A stretch of 56,979 bases of DNA, from assembly GCA_003577105.1 (NCBI GenBank), contig QEUQ01000010.1:1-56979 (forward strand), in the 5' to 3' direction. The notes under the pieces were generated by a model. That model saw only the letters and a program-made list of their open reading frames with translations. It did no database searches and was not told the origin of the DNA. Shown piece after piece: positions 48,131 to 56,979 of this stretch. Made by a program: the position numbers and the translations under genes. This stretch comes from Acidobacteriota bacterium. GTDB taxonomy: Bacteria > Actinomycetota > Acidimicrobiia > ATN3. Position 1 is the first letter of the stretch, and the number at the start of each line of letters is the position of its first letter.

Positions 48131-49135
48131 CTAGAACGTGACCTCAAGTAGCTTCTCGATCCTGCGCTCGAAGGTGTGTTCGGTGTGTGCGCGAGCGCGG
48201 GCTGCATCACCGACCGCCCGTCGCTCTTCATCACGCTCGAGCCAGAATTCAAGCAAATCCCTCAATTCGCCTGCACTTCTGTAGTAAACGATCTCCTCCC
48301 CATCCCTGAAGAGCTCGTCGAAACCGGGCCGCCACTCCGCTAGCTGAAACGCTCCGCAGCCAGCTGCCTCAAACATGCGGCAATTGGAGCTCTCGATCTC
48401 ACCATAGTGGAGATTGTTGAGGACCGCTTTCGAACAGCGCATTGCCATTGCCTTCTCATCACCAGCAAGAAATCGCCCCATGTGCTTCGCTTCGACCGGA
48501 CTCTCAAGCCATCTCGGCCAGAGCCTCCCCCAGATCTTCACATCAAAGTCGAGCAACTGCTCGAGAAGCCTTACTCGACTGGGGTGAATGTTTCCAATCA
48601 TTGCCACGTCTGAAATGAGCTCAGCGGGGGCAGGTTCAATCGGCCGATGCACCTCGGGATCGCACGCTTCCGGAAGGAAGCGGGCTGGGAGCGAAGCGAC
48701 CTTGGAGCAATACCGAACCATGTACGGGTCTTTCAGAAAAATCTGGTCATACGGCGCAAGGAACATGATCTGGCGCCCGAAATTGACTAATGCGTCAAGA
48801 AACCAAAGCACTACCTTCGCCCCTTGAGCCCTGAGAATCCTGACGGTGTCTGGCCACAGATGAGCATCAAACGTGACCACGAGATCAGGAGACCACTCCA
48901 AGACTTTCCCGGCCATGCGCTTCTCTGCCCGCATCGATGCACTTGTTGACAGCTCGAGCGTCAGACGGATGCTCCTCTCGAGAACGCGGTTGATCAAATC
49001 AGGACGGAATCTTGAGATCCCGAAGGTGGAGGGTGCCACAAAGATCTCGGCCTCATGACCGAGTTGCCTAAACCATTTCGACAAGTAGCGGGCGGAGGCC
49101 TCGGGGTAGACCTGACCAATTACTGCAACTCGCAT
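48131..49135 (-). CDS. Glycosyltransferase, CgeB type (second copy)
   Basis: The C-terminal half has the CgeB/GT1-like region: Arg-Met-Phe-Glu-Ala-Ala-Gly-Cys-Gly-Ala-Phe-Gln-Leu, Leu-Phe-Arg-Asp-Gly-Glu-Glu-Ile-Val-Tyr-Tyr, Ala-Arg-Ala-Arg-Ala-His-Thr-Glu-His-Thr. It resembles the gene at 34802. I chose ATG 49135, giving 334 residues beginning Met-Arg-Val-Ala-Val-Ile-Gly-Gln-Val; the frame continues upstream but with sequence unlike the family. It converges with the 46877 gene and diverges from clpB. Confidence 0.78.
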   Translation of the reverse strand: MRVAVIGQVYPEASARYLSKWFRQLGHEAEIFVAPSTFGISRFRPDLINRVLERSIRLTLELSTSASMRAEKRMAGKVLEWSPDLVVTFDAHLWPDTVRILRAQGAKVVLWFLDALVNFGRQIMFLAPYDQIFLKDPYMVRYCSKVASLPARFLPEACDPEVHRPIEPAPAELISDVAMIGNIHPSRVRLLEQLLDFDVKIWGRLWPRWLESPVEAKHMGRFLAGDEKAMAMRCSKAVLNNLHYGEIESSNCRMFEAAGCGAFQLAEWRPGFDELFRDGEEIVYYRSAGELRDLLEFWLERDEERRAVGDAARARAHTEHTFERRIEKLLEVTF

Positions 49136-49163
49136 CAGCTTGTGATCCAATCGGCAAAAGAAT

Positions 49164-49201
49164 GTAGATGAATCTACCCGATTTCTACCCTGAACAGGGT
49201 A
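49164..49201. promoter_or_regulatory. Two perfect palindromes in the clpB upstream region
   Basis: GTAGAT-GA-ATCTAC (49164-49177) and TACCCTG-AA-CAGGGTA (49186-49201) are both perfect inverted repeats with two-base centres, nine bases apart, in the 130-base gap between the divergent CgeB-type and clpB genes. CTACCC recurs at 49174 and 49185. They look like operator half-sites, but differ from the known HAIR consensus. No clear -35/-10 pair is visible. Confidence 0.5.
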
Positions 49202-49265
49202 AATGCGACCCCGCCAAAGGAATATGCAGCCCGGTATTCTTGGTTGGTCTGATCGGAGGGAATCA

Positions 49266-51848
49266 TTGGATCTTGAACGTCTGACACAAAAATCACGCGA
49301 GGCCTTACAGGCCTCGATTTCGATCGCGCAAGAAAATGGCAATCAGTTCGTCGAGCCTGAGCACCTTTTGCGCGCGCTGCTAGACCAGCCCGAGGGCGCC
49401 ATCTATCCGACTCTGCAGAAGCTCGAAATCTCACCACGCGCAGCTCGTGACAAGGTCGATGAGCTGATATCGCGCCTTGCCAAGGTCTATGGTCCGGATC
49501 AGGAGTCCCAACTCTCGAAGGACATACAGAAGCTGCTCGATCTAGCCGACAAGGAACGCGCGGGTCTCGGTGATGACTACATCTCTACCGAACACTACCT
49601 CCTCGCTATGGCTACCCAGCCGGGGTCGGTCCAGCGGCTACTGACAGAGCTTGGCGCCACCCGCGACAACCTCATGGCAGCACTAGCAGAAGTGCGAGGC
49701 CGGCACCGAGTTGACTCCGCGAATCCAGAGGAGAAGCTTCAGGCGCTCGAACGCTTCGGGAGAGATCTGACAGATTTGGCACAACGAGGAAAGCTCGACC
49801 CGGTCATCGGCAGAGATGACGAGATCCGGCGAGTGATCCAGGTCTTGTCCCGCCGCACCAAGAACAACCCTGTCCTGATTGGCGAGCCAGGTGTTGGCAA
49901 GACCGCGATCGTCGAAGGGCTCGCGCTGAGGATTGCTGAGGGAGATGTCCCAGAGGGCCTAAAGACTAAGAAGGTCGTTACGCTCGACATTGGCTCCATG
50001 GTTGCCGGATCGAAATTCAGAGGCGAGTTCGAGGAACGCCTCAAAGCGGTCCTCGATGAGATCCGTCAATCCGAGGGCGAGATCATCACCTTCATCGACG
50101 AGATGCACACGATTGTCGGTGCAGGCGCCGCGGAAGGATCGATGGACGCGGCAAACATGCTCAAGCCGATGCTCGCCCGGGGGGAGCTGCGCATGATCGG
50201 CGCGACGACACTCGACGAGTACCGCAAGTACGTTGAGAAGGATCCCGCGCTCGAGCGACGCTTTCAGCCGGTATATGTCGGTGAGCCCTCGGTTCCCGAC
50301 TCGATCGCCATTCTCCGAGGCCTGAAAGAGCGCTACGAGGTCCACCACGGCGTGCGAATTCAGGATGCCGCCCTGGTTGCCGCTGCGGTCCTTTCCGACC
50401 GGTACGTAGCCGGGAGGTTCCTTCCGGACAAGGCAATCGACTTGATCGACGAGGCGGCCAGCCGTTTGCGAATTGAGATCGACTCAAAGCCGACTGAAAT
50501 CGATGAAGTAGACAGGCGCATGCGCCAGCTCGAGATCGAGAAGACGGCTCTGGCAAAAGAGAAGGACGACGCCAGCCGTGCACGCCTCGAGGCAGTCGAG
50601 AGAGAACTGGCGGACCTCGCAGAGCAGAGCGACGCCATGAACGCGCAGTGGCAAAACGAGAAAGACGCGATCGACGAGATTCGCTCGCTCAAGGAGAGAA
50701 TCGAAGAGACCCGTGGCGAGGCAGAGCGCGCCGAGCGAGACGGAGAGCTGGAGCTCGCGTCCGAACTTCAGTACTCAACCCTGAAGGAGCTCGAGCGAGA
50801 GCTGGCTGAGAAGAACACGAGGCTCGAAGAACTCCAATCAGAGCAGAAGATGCTCAAAGAGGAAGTTGACGAGGAAGACGTAGCTGAGGTCGTGAGCCGT
50901 TGGACGGGTATCCCGGTTAGCCGCCTAATGGCTGGAGAAGTCGAGAAACTGGTGCACATGGAGAGCAATCTCCACGCGAGGGTAGTCGGTCAAGACGAGG
51001 CTGTTGTCGCTGTCGCCAATGCCATTAGGCGCTCACGCTCGGGCTTGTCTGATCCAAACAGGCCGATTGGCTCATTCCTCTTCTTGGGGCCGACCGGTGT
51101 TGGCAAGACAGAACTCGCCCGCGCGCTAGCAGAGTTTCTTTTCGACGACGAACGGGCAATGGTGCGCATTGATATGTCCGAGTACATGGAGAAGCACACC
51201 GTCAGCCGCCTAATTGGCGCGCCGCCCGGTTACGTCGGGTACGAAGAGGGTGGCCAGCTGACCGAGGCCGTAAGAAGGCGCCCGTACTCGGTGATCCTTC
51301 TCGATGAAATCGAGAAGGCGCACCAAGACGTCTTCAACGTTCTCCTCCAGCTCATGGAGGACGGCAGGCTAACCGACGGCCAGGGCCGCACCGTGGACTT
51401 CACCAACTCGGTTCTGATCATGACGTCAAATGTGGGAAGTCAGTTCATTGACGCGGACCTGACCGAGGAGGTCGTCAAGGCAAGGATCATGGGTGCTGTC
51501 GAATCGACCTTCAAGCCAGAGTTCATCAACCGAATCGATGAGATCGTGGTCTTCAGCCGCTTAACCCGCGACGAGCTGACGGAGATCGTCTCGATCCAGC
51601 TCGATCAACTCAAGGCACGTCTTGCAGATCGCGGACTGAGCATCGAGATCACCGAGGGAGCCGCTGAGCACCTGGCCGATGCCGGCTTCGACCCCGCCTT
51701 CGGCGCCCGACCGCTGAAGCGGGTGATCCAGCGCGAAGTCGTTGATCCACTGGCTCGCGCGATGCTCGAAGGCGGATATCCGGAGGGATCAACAATTGAA
51801 GTTGTCTGCCACGATGGCAAGCTCGGCTTTACTTCTCGATCTAGATGA
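49266..51848 (+). CDS. clpB: Disaggregase chaperone ClpB
   Basis: The 860-residue protein has the N-terminal ClpN repeat ([13 protein letters not shown]), the first AAA module with Walker A Gly-Glu-Pro-Gly-Val-Gly-Lys-Thr, a middle coiled-coil domain (Glu-rich, about residues 400-540) and a second AAA module with Gly-Pro-Thr-Gly-Val-Gly-Lys-Thr-Glu. TTG 49266 is chosen because GGAGGG lies five bases upstream and the ClpB N-terminus begins there. With DnaK/DnaJ/GrpE it would resolve protein aggregates. It is separated from the dnaK operon by three sugar genes. Confidence 0.94.
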   Translation: MDLERLTQKSREALQASISIAQENGNQFVEPEHLLRALLDQPEGAIYPTLQKLEISPRAARDKVDELISRLAKVYGPDQESQLSKDIQKLLDLADKERAGLGDDYISTEHYLLAMATQPGSVQRLLTELGATRDNLMAALAEVRGRHRVDSANPEEKLQALERFGRDLTDLAQRGKLDPVIGRDDEIRRVIQVLSRRTKNNPVLIGEPGVGKTAIVEGLALRIAEGDVPEGLKTKKVVTLDIGSMVAGSKFRGEFEERLKAVLDEIRQSEGEIITFIDEMHTIVGAGAAEGSMDAANMLKPMLARGELRMIGATTLDEYRKYVEKDPALERRFQPVYVGEPSVPDSIAILRGLKERYEVHHGVRIQDAALVAAAVLSDRYVAGRFLPDKAIDLIDEAASRLRIEIDSKPTEIDEVDRRMRQLEIEKTALAKEKDDASRARLEAVERELADLAEQSDAMNAQWQNEKDAIDEIRSLKERIEETRGEAERAERDGELELASELQYSTLKELERELAEKNTRLEELQSEQKMLKEEVDEEDVAEVVSRWTGIPVSRLMAGEVEKLVHMESNLHARVVGQDEAVVAVANAIRRSRSGLSDPNRPIGSFLFLGPTGVGKTELARALAEFLFDDERAMVRIDMSEYMEKHTVSRLIGAPPGYVGYEEGGQLTEAVRRRPYSVILLDEIEKAHQDVFNVLLQLMEDGRLTDGQGRTVDFTNSVLIMTSNVGSQFIDADLTEEVVKARIMGAVESTFKPEFINRIDEIVVFSRLTRDELTEIVSIQLDQLKARLADRGLSIEITEGAAEHLADAGFDPAFGARPLKRVIQREVVDPLARAMLEGGYPEGSTIEVVCHDGKLGFTSRSR

Positions 51849-51903
51849 TGTTGACCTTGCTCACGGGCTCACTTCAGCGAAAGCAGCTGCGGCCACGACC
51901 CCT

Positions 51904-53535
51904 TCAGCACAGTGGCCGTACATCATTCCTGGCATAAAGCACCAGAGGTAACTCCACCTTTCCATCCCACTCGAACACCTTGATCTCTCTGTAGGTTTCA
52001 AGAAACGTTTGCCGCTCATGCTCAGAGGCAAACATCGGTGCGAGTCCGCTCGCGTAGAACTTGTTGTGCTCCACTTCGCCGGCCCTGAGTATCAGATACT
52101 CCGGGCGCAGGGCATGTACTTCCCTCGCTCCCCAGCCTGGCTCAAGCTTGTCCCGAGTCGCCGCGAGCTCAGGAGATACCAAGCCGCCCAGATCCAGAAT
52201 CCTGCGGTCGGAGAAATATCCGATGTACCCAATAGGTTCAAGCATCACGGCTGAGTCATTGTCTGTGCACTCCCTGAGGTACTCCCCAATTGGCTGACGA
52301 ACACTCTCCTCGTAGAGCTGGAACTCCTTGGCATTGCCAAGCCTAGGCCACATCGCGATACACGCGATCAGAGCCACCAACACGGCTGTCACACTGACAA
52401 TTCTGCTCCCGATCTGCCGCCCTTGACTCGGTACCTTAGTGTGAACTGGTGTGTCGCCATCCCCGGTGCCCTCCCTGACGACATCGACTAGATCGTCGGC
52501 CACACATCCGGCTGCTACCGCGAGGACCACGAGAGAAGTAACTGCATACCAGGGAAAATAAATCGCCCTGCCGAAGTAGTAGAACAACAGCAGAGCTCCC
52601 ATCAGCGCCTGCAGCATTAGGGCGGTTCCTCTCTCCCTGCGAAACGCCGACCACAAGCCCAGAACCCAAGTAGCCGCAACCGCCGCTACCGCTGCTCCTC
52701 GAAGACCAGCCGGAAGTCCGGTGAGGCGACCGACGGTCATGTCCCGCCAAACTACCTCAAGATCTCCGGGTCTAGTCAACGTCGACAGTACGGACTCGCC
52801 GCCCGATGACCAACCCGACTTAGCGCGGGCCGAGAGTGCCACCGGTGAGCCAAAATAGGCGCTCGCGAAGGCCAGCCACGGCAACACGACCGGAGCCGAG
52901 AAAAGCACTGCCTGCTGGAGCGGTGCTTTCCGCTTGATGTACCAGATGTGCGCGAACACAACGACCCACAGAAGGACTCCCTCGGGCCTCGTCAAGAATG
53001 AAAGCGAAGCAACCAAGAAGGCAAGGCCGAACTTGTTCTTCTCAATGGCCAAAGCCGAAGAAGCCATGAACAAGACGAAAAGGGACATTTCCATGCCACC
53101 GACCGACTCGGTGACGAGCCGGGGTTCAAGCGCTAGAAGAGCGGTGAGCACTAGAAAGCCGGCGGGGGCCAACCGGAACGAAGTCTTCGCAAGACCAAGA
53201 ATGATACCTACCGCAGCGACATAGAACGCCAGGCAAAGGAGGCCTAGACCGACTCTTGCCATTCCATAGGAATTCACTCCTGCGATCGGTGCTGTCATCA
53301 TGGTCCAGAGAGGAGATGTGAATCCCATCACCTTTTCGCCGACGTTGTAAGTGAGACCATCGCCTCTCCACAAGTGCTTCGCGTACCTGAGCGTTATTAG
53401 CGAGTCCTCTTCGGTGTATCTGACTCCAAAGATCAGCCACAACCGCAGTACGAGACCAGCAAGCAGCAGCGTCGCTGCCAATAGCTTGGTCAGAAAGCCG
53501 ATTTCGGTCGACTCAGCTTTGCTTCTCAATCTCAA
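51904..53535 (-). CDS. AftB-like arabinofuranosyltransferase (GT-C fold), intact copy
   Basis: The 543-residue protein has about ten to twelve membrane segments. Its first large loop carries Tyr-Thr-Glu-Glu-Asp-Ser-Leu-Ile-Thr-Leu-Arg-Tyr at 40-51 and Gly-Glu-Lys-Val-Met-Gly-Phe-Thr-Ser-Pro-Leu-Trp at 66-77; Glu42/Glu43/Asp44 stand where GT-C enzymes keep their metal/base acid. The pattern Asp-Ser-x3-Leu-Arg-Tyr with Gly-Glu-x-Val-x-Gly-Phe/Tyr-Thr-x-Pro-Leu-Trp is that of AftB-type terminal arabinosyltransferases. An extracytoplasmic C-terminal domain follows. With dprE1/E2 and ubiA in the window, decaprenylphosphoryl-arabinose is its likely donor; this is inference. Confidence 0.7.
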   Translation of the reverse strand: MRLRSKAESTEIGFLTKLLAATLLLAGLVLRLWLIFGVRYTEEDSLITLRYAKHLWRGDGLTYNVGEKVMGFTSPLWTMMTAPIAGVNSYGMARVGLGLLCLAFYVAAVGIILGLAKTSFRLAPAGFLVLTALLALEPRLVTESVGGMEMSLFVLFMASSALAIEKNKFGLAFLVASLSFLTRPEGVLLWVVVFAHIWYIKRKAPLQQAVLFSAPVVLPWLAFASAYFGSPVALSARAKSGWSSGGESVLSTLTRPGDLEVVWRDMTVGRLTGLPAGLRGAAVAAVAATWVLGLWSAFRRERGTALMLQALMGALLLFYYFGRAIYFPWYAVTSLVVLAVAAGCVADDLVDVVREGTGDGDTPVHTKVPSQGRQIGSRIVSVTAVLVALIACIAMWPRLGNAKEFQLYEESVRQPIGEYLRECTDNDSAVMLEPIGYIGYFSDRRILDLGGLVSPELAATRDKLEPGWGAREVHALRPEYLILRAGEVEHNKFYASGLAPMFASEHERQTFLETYREIKVFEWDGKVELPLVLYARNDVRPLC

Positions 53536-54370
53536 TGATCTTTGCGGCGGTCAAGAACGGGTACCAGAAGTCGTGGAGCACGTAGTAAATGAACCCTTCC
53601 CGCCCATCGAGAAAGCCCGCCTGCACGAAGTAGCGATAGAAGAACGACGCGAACGGCATTAGTAGCGGCGGGATCCGAGGGACAATACGCCGCCTGATAA
53701 AGGCGCGAAAACGATGTTCGGTGACCTTCACTGCTCCGTGAGAGAAGGCCTTGCGATCTTCGGCCTCGCGCGTCGAGTACCAGTCGTGCTTGATGATCCA
53801 GTCCGAGAGTGGCCGGTGGTTTTCGTGAATCATCGGGGCTCGCAGGTGACCGGTTTCCCCCTCGACCTTGGTGTATTCGAGGGTACGCGTCTGTTCAAAG
53901 ACACTCGAAAGTGGCGGGTGAACCAGGCGAAGGATCAAGTTGTTCGCGTACGGACCATGACGCAGCGGGTGCCCCATGAACCAGAACTCGCGCCGTATGT
54001 AGAAGGCTGCGGCCATTGGACCGGGCTCGGGCAATTCCCTGAGTTCTTTGGCCAGGCCGGGAGTAAGTCTCTCGTCCGCGTCAAGGAACAGGACCCAGTC
54101 GTACTTCGAACCGTACTCCTCTAGAACCCAATTCCGCTGTTTGGCAATGGAGACAAACTCGTGCTCGACCATCTCGTAGCCATAGTCACGAGCGATCTCA
54201 CCTGTCGAGTCTGTGCTGCCCGAGTCGACAACAAGTACGTCTGCTCGTGCCTCGCCAAGGGTCTCTAGGCAGCTCGGCAGGTTGGCCTCTTCGTCAAGGG
54301 TCAACACCGCGATCAGCAGGCGGGGCTTGGTGGGCTTGGTGGGCTTGGTGGGCTCAGTCATAGGGTTCAC
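53513..54370 (-). CDS. Glycosyltransferase family 2
   Basis: The 285-residue protein has Leu-Ile-Ala-Val-Leu-Thr-Leu-Asp-Glu-Glu-Ala-Asn-Leu-Pro-Ser-Cys-Leu near residues 18-34, Val-Val-Asp-Ser-Gly-Ser-Thr-Asp (nucleotide site) and Leu-Phe-Leu-Asp-Ala-Asp-Glu-Arg (metal site). It resembles glycan-modifying GT2 proteins that work on lipid-linked sugars. A Thr-Lys-Pro triple repeat precedes the domain, coded by tandem 9-base units; GTG 54370 or ATG 54361 are possible starts. It overlaps the AftB-like gene by 23 bases, so the two are likely cotranscribed. Confidence 0.82.
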   Translation of the reverse strand: MNPMTEPTKPTKPTKPRLLIAVLTLDEEANLPSCLETLGEARADVLVVDSGSTDSTGEIARDYGYEMVEHEFVSIAKQRNWVLEEYGSKYDWVLFLDADERLTPGLAKELRELPEPGPMAAAFYIRREFWFMGHPLRHGPYANNLILRLVHPPLSSVFEQTRTLEYTKVEGETGHLRAPMIHENHRPLSDWIIKHDWYSTREAEDRKAFSHGAVKVTEHRFRAFIRRRIVPRIPPLLMPFASFFYRYFVQAGFLDGREGFIYYVLHDFWYPFLTAAKIIEIEKQS

Positions 54371-54408
54371 ACGATAGGCTATCTCCCCAATGACACAACG
54401 GAAACTCT

Positions 54409-55113
54409 GTGTCAGCCGATCGTACGGAGGTTCTTGCCCGCTTGGCCGCCGAACCGTCTACCTTTGACTACGAAGGTGAGAAGAACTTCTTCAACGAGGC
54501 CGTGTCGCAAGTCCACCCATACGAGTGGCTCGACGATGACATGCGGCTGTGGATTCCTGGATTCCCCGAATCGCTCGAGGACAAGCTGATTCTCGACATT
54601 GGCGCCGGTGAAGCACTCCAGGGAATTCTTCTCTGTGAGAGGTACTCTCCTAAGCACTTCGTAGCGCTCGAGTTGGTACCTCAGCGCCTCTTCGCCGCCT
54701 CCAAGCGCGCAAACGAACTAGACGCCTTGTCGGTCCTCGCCGGGGATGCATACCGAACTCCCTTTGCCGACGCGACATTCGACGTCGTGATTGGCAATGG
54801 CGCCCTCCACCACATGCCCGAACCAGAGAAGGTTGCCCACGAGGTGAGGCGAGTCCTCAGACCTGGAGGCGTCTTCTTCGGCCGAGAGCCCAACTTTCAC
54901 AATCCCGCGATTCGCCGCCGTGTTCTGCGCAGCGGGGATGTCTCACCCAACGAATGGGCGGTTTACCCCGAAGAGATCAAGCGCTCCTTCGGGGCCGAGG
55001 GCTTCGACGTGACAATCAGGCTCTTTTGGCGACGCTTTCCCTGGGTGCGAGGCAAGCACTTCGCCGTCTCCCAGGCAATCGAGGCCCGCCTCCCCGGAGG
55101 CTCGTCCTCATAG
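54409..55113 (+). CDS. Class I SAM-dependent methyltransferase
   Basis: The 234-residue protein has Leu-Ile-Leu-Asp-Ile-Gly-Ala-Gly-Glu-Ala near residue 60, Phe-Ala-Asp-Ala-Thr-Phe-Asp-Val-Val-Ile-Gly-Asn-Gly-Ala-Leu-His-His near 119, and Val-Leu-Arg-Pro-Gly-Gly, all methyltransferase type 11 motifs. It diverges from the GT2 gene and is followed by wecB, overlapping it. A sugar- or lipid-linked substrate is likely from context. Confidence 0.82.
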   Translation: MSADRTEVLARLAAEPSTFDYEGEKNFFNEAVSQVHPYEWLDDDMRLWIPGFPESLEDKLILDIGAGEALQGILLCERYSPKHFVALELVPQRLFAASKRANELDALSVLAGDAYRTPFADATFDVVIGNGALHHMPEPEKVAHEVRRVLRPGGVFFGREPNFHNPAIRRRVLRSGDVSPNEWAVYPEEIKRSFGAEGFDVTIRLFWRRFPWVRGKHFAVSQAIEARLPGGSSS

Positions 55114-56189
55114 CCCGGATTGCCTGCCTCGTGGCAGCCCGGCCCAATTTTGTCAAGGTCGCGCCCCTGATCACCGCCATGACGTCAGAGGGAACTCACG
55201 AGCCCGTACTGATTCATGCGGGCCAACACTACGACGCCGCCCTTGACGAATTCATAACTTCAGATTTGAAGATGCCGCCGCCCAACTACCACCTCGGGGT
55301 CGGTTCCGGCACCCACGGATATCAAGTAGGCGAGACCATGGTTCGGCTCGAAGAAGTGTTTTCGGCAGATAAGTTCGCGGGCTTGGTGGTCGCAGGAGAT
55401 GTCAATGCGACACTGGCCGGAGCACTTGTCGCCGCCAAGGCGCGCCTGGCCCTAGCCCATCTCGAAGCAGGTATCCGCAGCTACGACAGGTCGATGCCCG
55501 AAGAGATAAACCGAGTGCTGACCGACCAAGTCGCTGATCTGTGTCTGACGCCATCGAGAGACGCCGCGCCGAACCTGCTGAGCGAGGGGATAGATAAGTC
55601 ACGAATTCACTTTGTGGGCAACACCATGATCGACAGTCTCGACCTCCACATCGAGGATGCGCGATCCCGGCAGGTGGCAATAGCGCACGGCCTTGCACCC
55701 CAGCGCTATGGCGTGATCACCCTTCATCGGCCAGCCAACGTCGATGACGAAGTCGCTCTCGGCGAACTTCTCGAAACGCTTGGCGAAATCAGCGGTCGAC
55801 TACCGCTTCTCTTTCCAATTCACCCCAGAACGCTCCAACGACTGGGGTCCGGCCGGCTACCCGACGGCGTGAACGCAATCGAGCCGATGGGATACGTCGA
55901 CTTCCTGTCTGTGGTGAGTGATGCTCGCCTTGTTCTCACTGACTCTGGTGGAATTCAAGAGGAGACAACGGTGCTCGGAGTCCCCTGCATCACCTTGCGC
56001 GACAACACGGAACGACCAGTAACGATCACCGAAGGGACAAACCGGCTCAGCGGCACTGACCGAGATCGGATCTGGCAAGCAGTCAACGAGATTCTCGACT
56101 CGCCTATGCCCGAGCCGGTCCGTCCCGATGGCTGGGACGGTCACGCCGCCGAGCGTGGGGCGGAAGTTCTCGCGCGCTACTGCGACTGA
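55110..56189 (+). CDS. wecB: UDP-N-acetylglucosamine 2-epimerase (non-hydrolysing), ATA start likely
   Basis: WecB makes UDP-ManNAc from UDP-GlcNAc. The protein has Ala-Ala-Arg-Pro-Asn-Phe-Val-Lys-Val-Ala-Pro-Leu at the N-terminus, His-Ala-Gly-Gln-His-Tyr-Asp, Leu-Glu-Ala-Gly-Ile-Arg-Ser, Pro-Glu-Glu-Ile-Asn-Arg and Leu-Thr-Asp-Ser-Gly-Gly-Ile-Gln-Glu-Glu. All are standard. The frame is open back to ATG 54954, but everything before 55107 is antisense-looking to the methyltransferase gene and unlike WecB. The expected N-terminus is Ala-Arg-Ile-Ala-Cys-Leu-Val, which would start at ATA 55110; GGAGG lies nine bases upstream and ATAG overlaps the methyltransferase stop. GTG 55131 would lose the first strand. 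The gene gives about 359 residues. Confidence 0.85.
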   Translation: MARIACLVAARPNFVKVAPLITAMTSEGTHEPVLIHAGQHYDAALDEFITSDLKMPPPNYHLGVGSGTHGYQVGETMVRLEEVFSADKFAGLVVAGDVNATLAGALVAAKARLALAHLEAGIRSYDRSMPEEINRVLTDQVADLCLTPSRDAAPNLLSEGIDKSRIHFVGNTMIDSLDLHIEDARSRQVAIAHGLAPQRYGVITLHRPANVDDEVALGELLETLGEISGRLPLLFPIHPRTLQRLGSGRLPDGVNAIEPMGYVDFLSVVSDARLVLTDSGGIQEETTVLGVPCITLRDNTERPVTITEGTNRLSGTDRDRIWQAVNEILDSPMPEPVRPDGWDGHAAERGAEVLARYCD

Positions 56190-56196
56190 CCGCTTG

Positions 56197-56817
56197 TCAA
56201 TTCCAAACAAGCACGCCATTCTCAAGACTCGATGTGCGCAACCTCCCTTGCTGGGTGTCGGTCATCGACAGGCCCCCGCTCGAAGTAAGCGCTGCCACCT
56301 TGCTGCCATCGGCCCTGAAGACTTCGACCCCGGCCTCGCTGATGACATATCGCGATACTCCCGAGGCGTCCTTGTATTCGATTCGACCGTCGGACATGAC
56401 TTGTATCTTGCTATCACCCTGCAGCGAGCGGACCACCATGCCCTGCGAGGTGTTGACCGTCACATCTATTCCGGCGTTAAGCCAGATTCTCCCACCGGTC
56501 GAATTCACATCGATGTTTCCGTCCGTGTACCAGGTGCGGCCACCGGAAGAGAACATAGCCTGACCCATCACGAGGTTACCAACGCCGCCAACGCTGAGCG
56601 CGCCCGAGTTGCGAACCGACAGCACCTCCGCACCCTGGTTATTCAGGACCGTGAATACGTTCGCGTTCGCTACTGAAGGATCGGACGGATCAATGCCTGG
56701 TGAGAGGTCGCTCCGTTGCACCGTCGCTCCATATGCTCCGGTACCGCGAAGCGCGATTTCACCGCCATTCACGTGGAAATATGGCCCATAGAACTGCGCC
56801 GTACCGTCAACTGTCAC
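56197..56817 (-). CDS. Phage tail/structural-like protein, 5' part unclear
   Basis: The 206-residue frame, rich in Gly, Ser, Asn and Thr, has beta-rich repetitive sequence of the kind seen in tail fibre or surface-appendage proteins: Phe-His-Val-Asn-Gly-Gly, Val-Leu-Asn-Asn-Gln-Gly-Ala-Glu-Val-Leu-Ser-Val, Asn-Ser-Gly-Ala-Leu-Ser-Val-Gly. The first codon, GTG 56817, is probably not the real start, because coding-like sequence continues upstream (Pro-Tyr-Tyr-Asp-Ser-Thr-Thr-Gln-Ala-Asn-Phe-Arg). That upstream frame meets a stop at 56908-56910, while the frame open to the window edge is shifted. A prophage or surface-fibre remnant is possible; identity is not certain. Confidence 0.5.
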   Translation of the reverse strand: MTVDGTAQFYGPYFHVNGGEIALRGTGAYGATVQRSDLSPGIDPSDPSVANANVFTVLNNQGAEVLSVRNSGALSVGGVGNLVMGQAMFSSGGRTWYTDGNIDVNSTGGRIWLNAGIDVTVNTSQGMVVRSLQGDSKIQVMSDGRIEYKDASGVSRYVISEAGVEVFRADGSKVAALTSSGGLSMTDTQQGRLRTSSLENGVLVWN

Positions 56818-56979
56818 ACCTTTCTTGAAACGGAAGTTGGCTTGTGTCGTGGAGTCGTAGTAAGGCGTGCCGCTGGATTCGATGCTCCTATGCCGCGCAA
56901 GTTGAGTTCAGCGACTCCAGCCAGTCCCGATATCGCGCTGTAAGTTCGTAGTTGGCTCCCCGGCCGCACTCGATATTGC

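Overview
This window looks like chromosome of a fairly GC-rich actinobacterium (Actinomycetota), probably a lineage outside the mycobacteria such as Thermoleophilia or Acidimicrobiia. The pointers are a dnaK-hsp20-grpE-dnaJ-hspR cluster with a MerR-type HspR, a DUF222/13E12-type HNH protein with a Gram-positive LexA box, decaprenylphosphoryl-arabinose genes (DprE1, DprE2, UbiA-type transferase), and many GTG/TTG starts with 4-base ATGA/GTGA/TTGA overlaps. The lineage is inference; no rRNA is present.

Layout. 1-13543 (+) is one tightly overlapped surface-glycan operon: a partial polysaccharide deacetylase, two glycosyltransferases, then a full set for a pseudaminic-acid-type nonulosonic acid (PseB, PseC, PseI, PseH-like, PseG, PseF). 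Two non-canonical members sit inside it, a class III aminotransferase and a Gfo/Idh/MocA oxidoreductase. A flippase and a large unassigned protein, a candidate sugar transferase, follow. 13627-16824 (+) carries a PLDc_N-type membrane protein with a proline-rich repeat tail and a nucleotide-sugar subcluster (LegB-like dehydratase, nucleotidyltransferase, GDP-6-deoxyhexose-type reductase). 16989-18254 (-) is an HNH/DUF222 gene with its own LexA-box promoter. 18703-21892 (+) is the conserved rpsF-ssb-rpsR-rplI-dnaB block. It runs into a small membrane protein, a heptose trio (hddA-gmhB-gmhA) and pyrF. A tRNA-Gly(CCC), an ABC-2 exporter, a PhzF-like protein and a FadF-like Fe-S oxidoreductase lie on the minus strand (25269-29886).

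30028-33944 (+) has two lipoproteins, an RfbF-like cytidylyltransferase and a second flippase. 33930-36642 (-) has an FkbM methyltransferase, a CgeB-type glycosyltransferase and another methyltransferase. 36715-37206 is an internally deleted remnant of an AftB-like arabinosyltransferase, next to dprE2-dprE1-ubiA (37188-40163, -). An intact AftB-like homologue lies at 51904-53535. 41264-45759 is the chaperone operon, 45756-49135 holds three glycosyltransferases, and clpB is at 49266-51848. The right end has a GT2 enzyme, a methyltransferase, WecB and a phage-tail-like partial gene.

The window is thus a cell-surface polysaccharide region interleaved with housekeeping operons. The most unusual points are the expanded nonulosonic acid operon, several genes with no ATG/GTG/TTG at the expected start (pseC, hddA, wecB), the LexA-controlled HNH gene, a DprE1 with Ala where the benzothiazinone-target Cys normally is, and the in-frame-deleted AftB-like gene.
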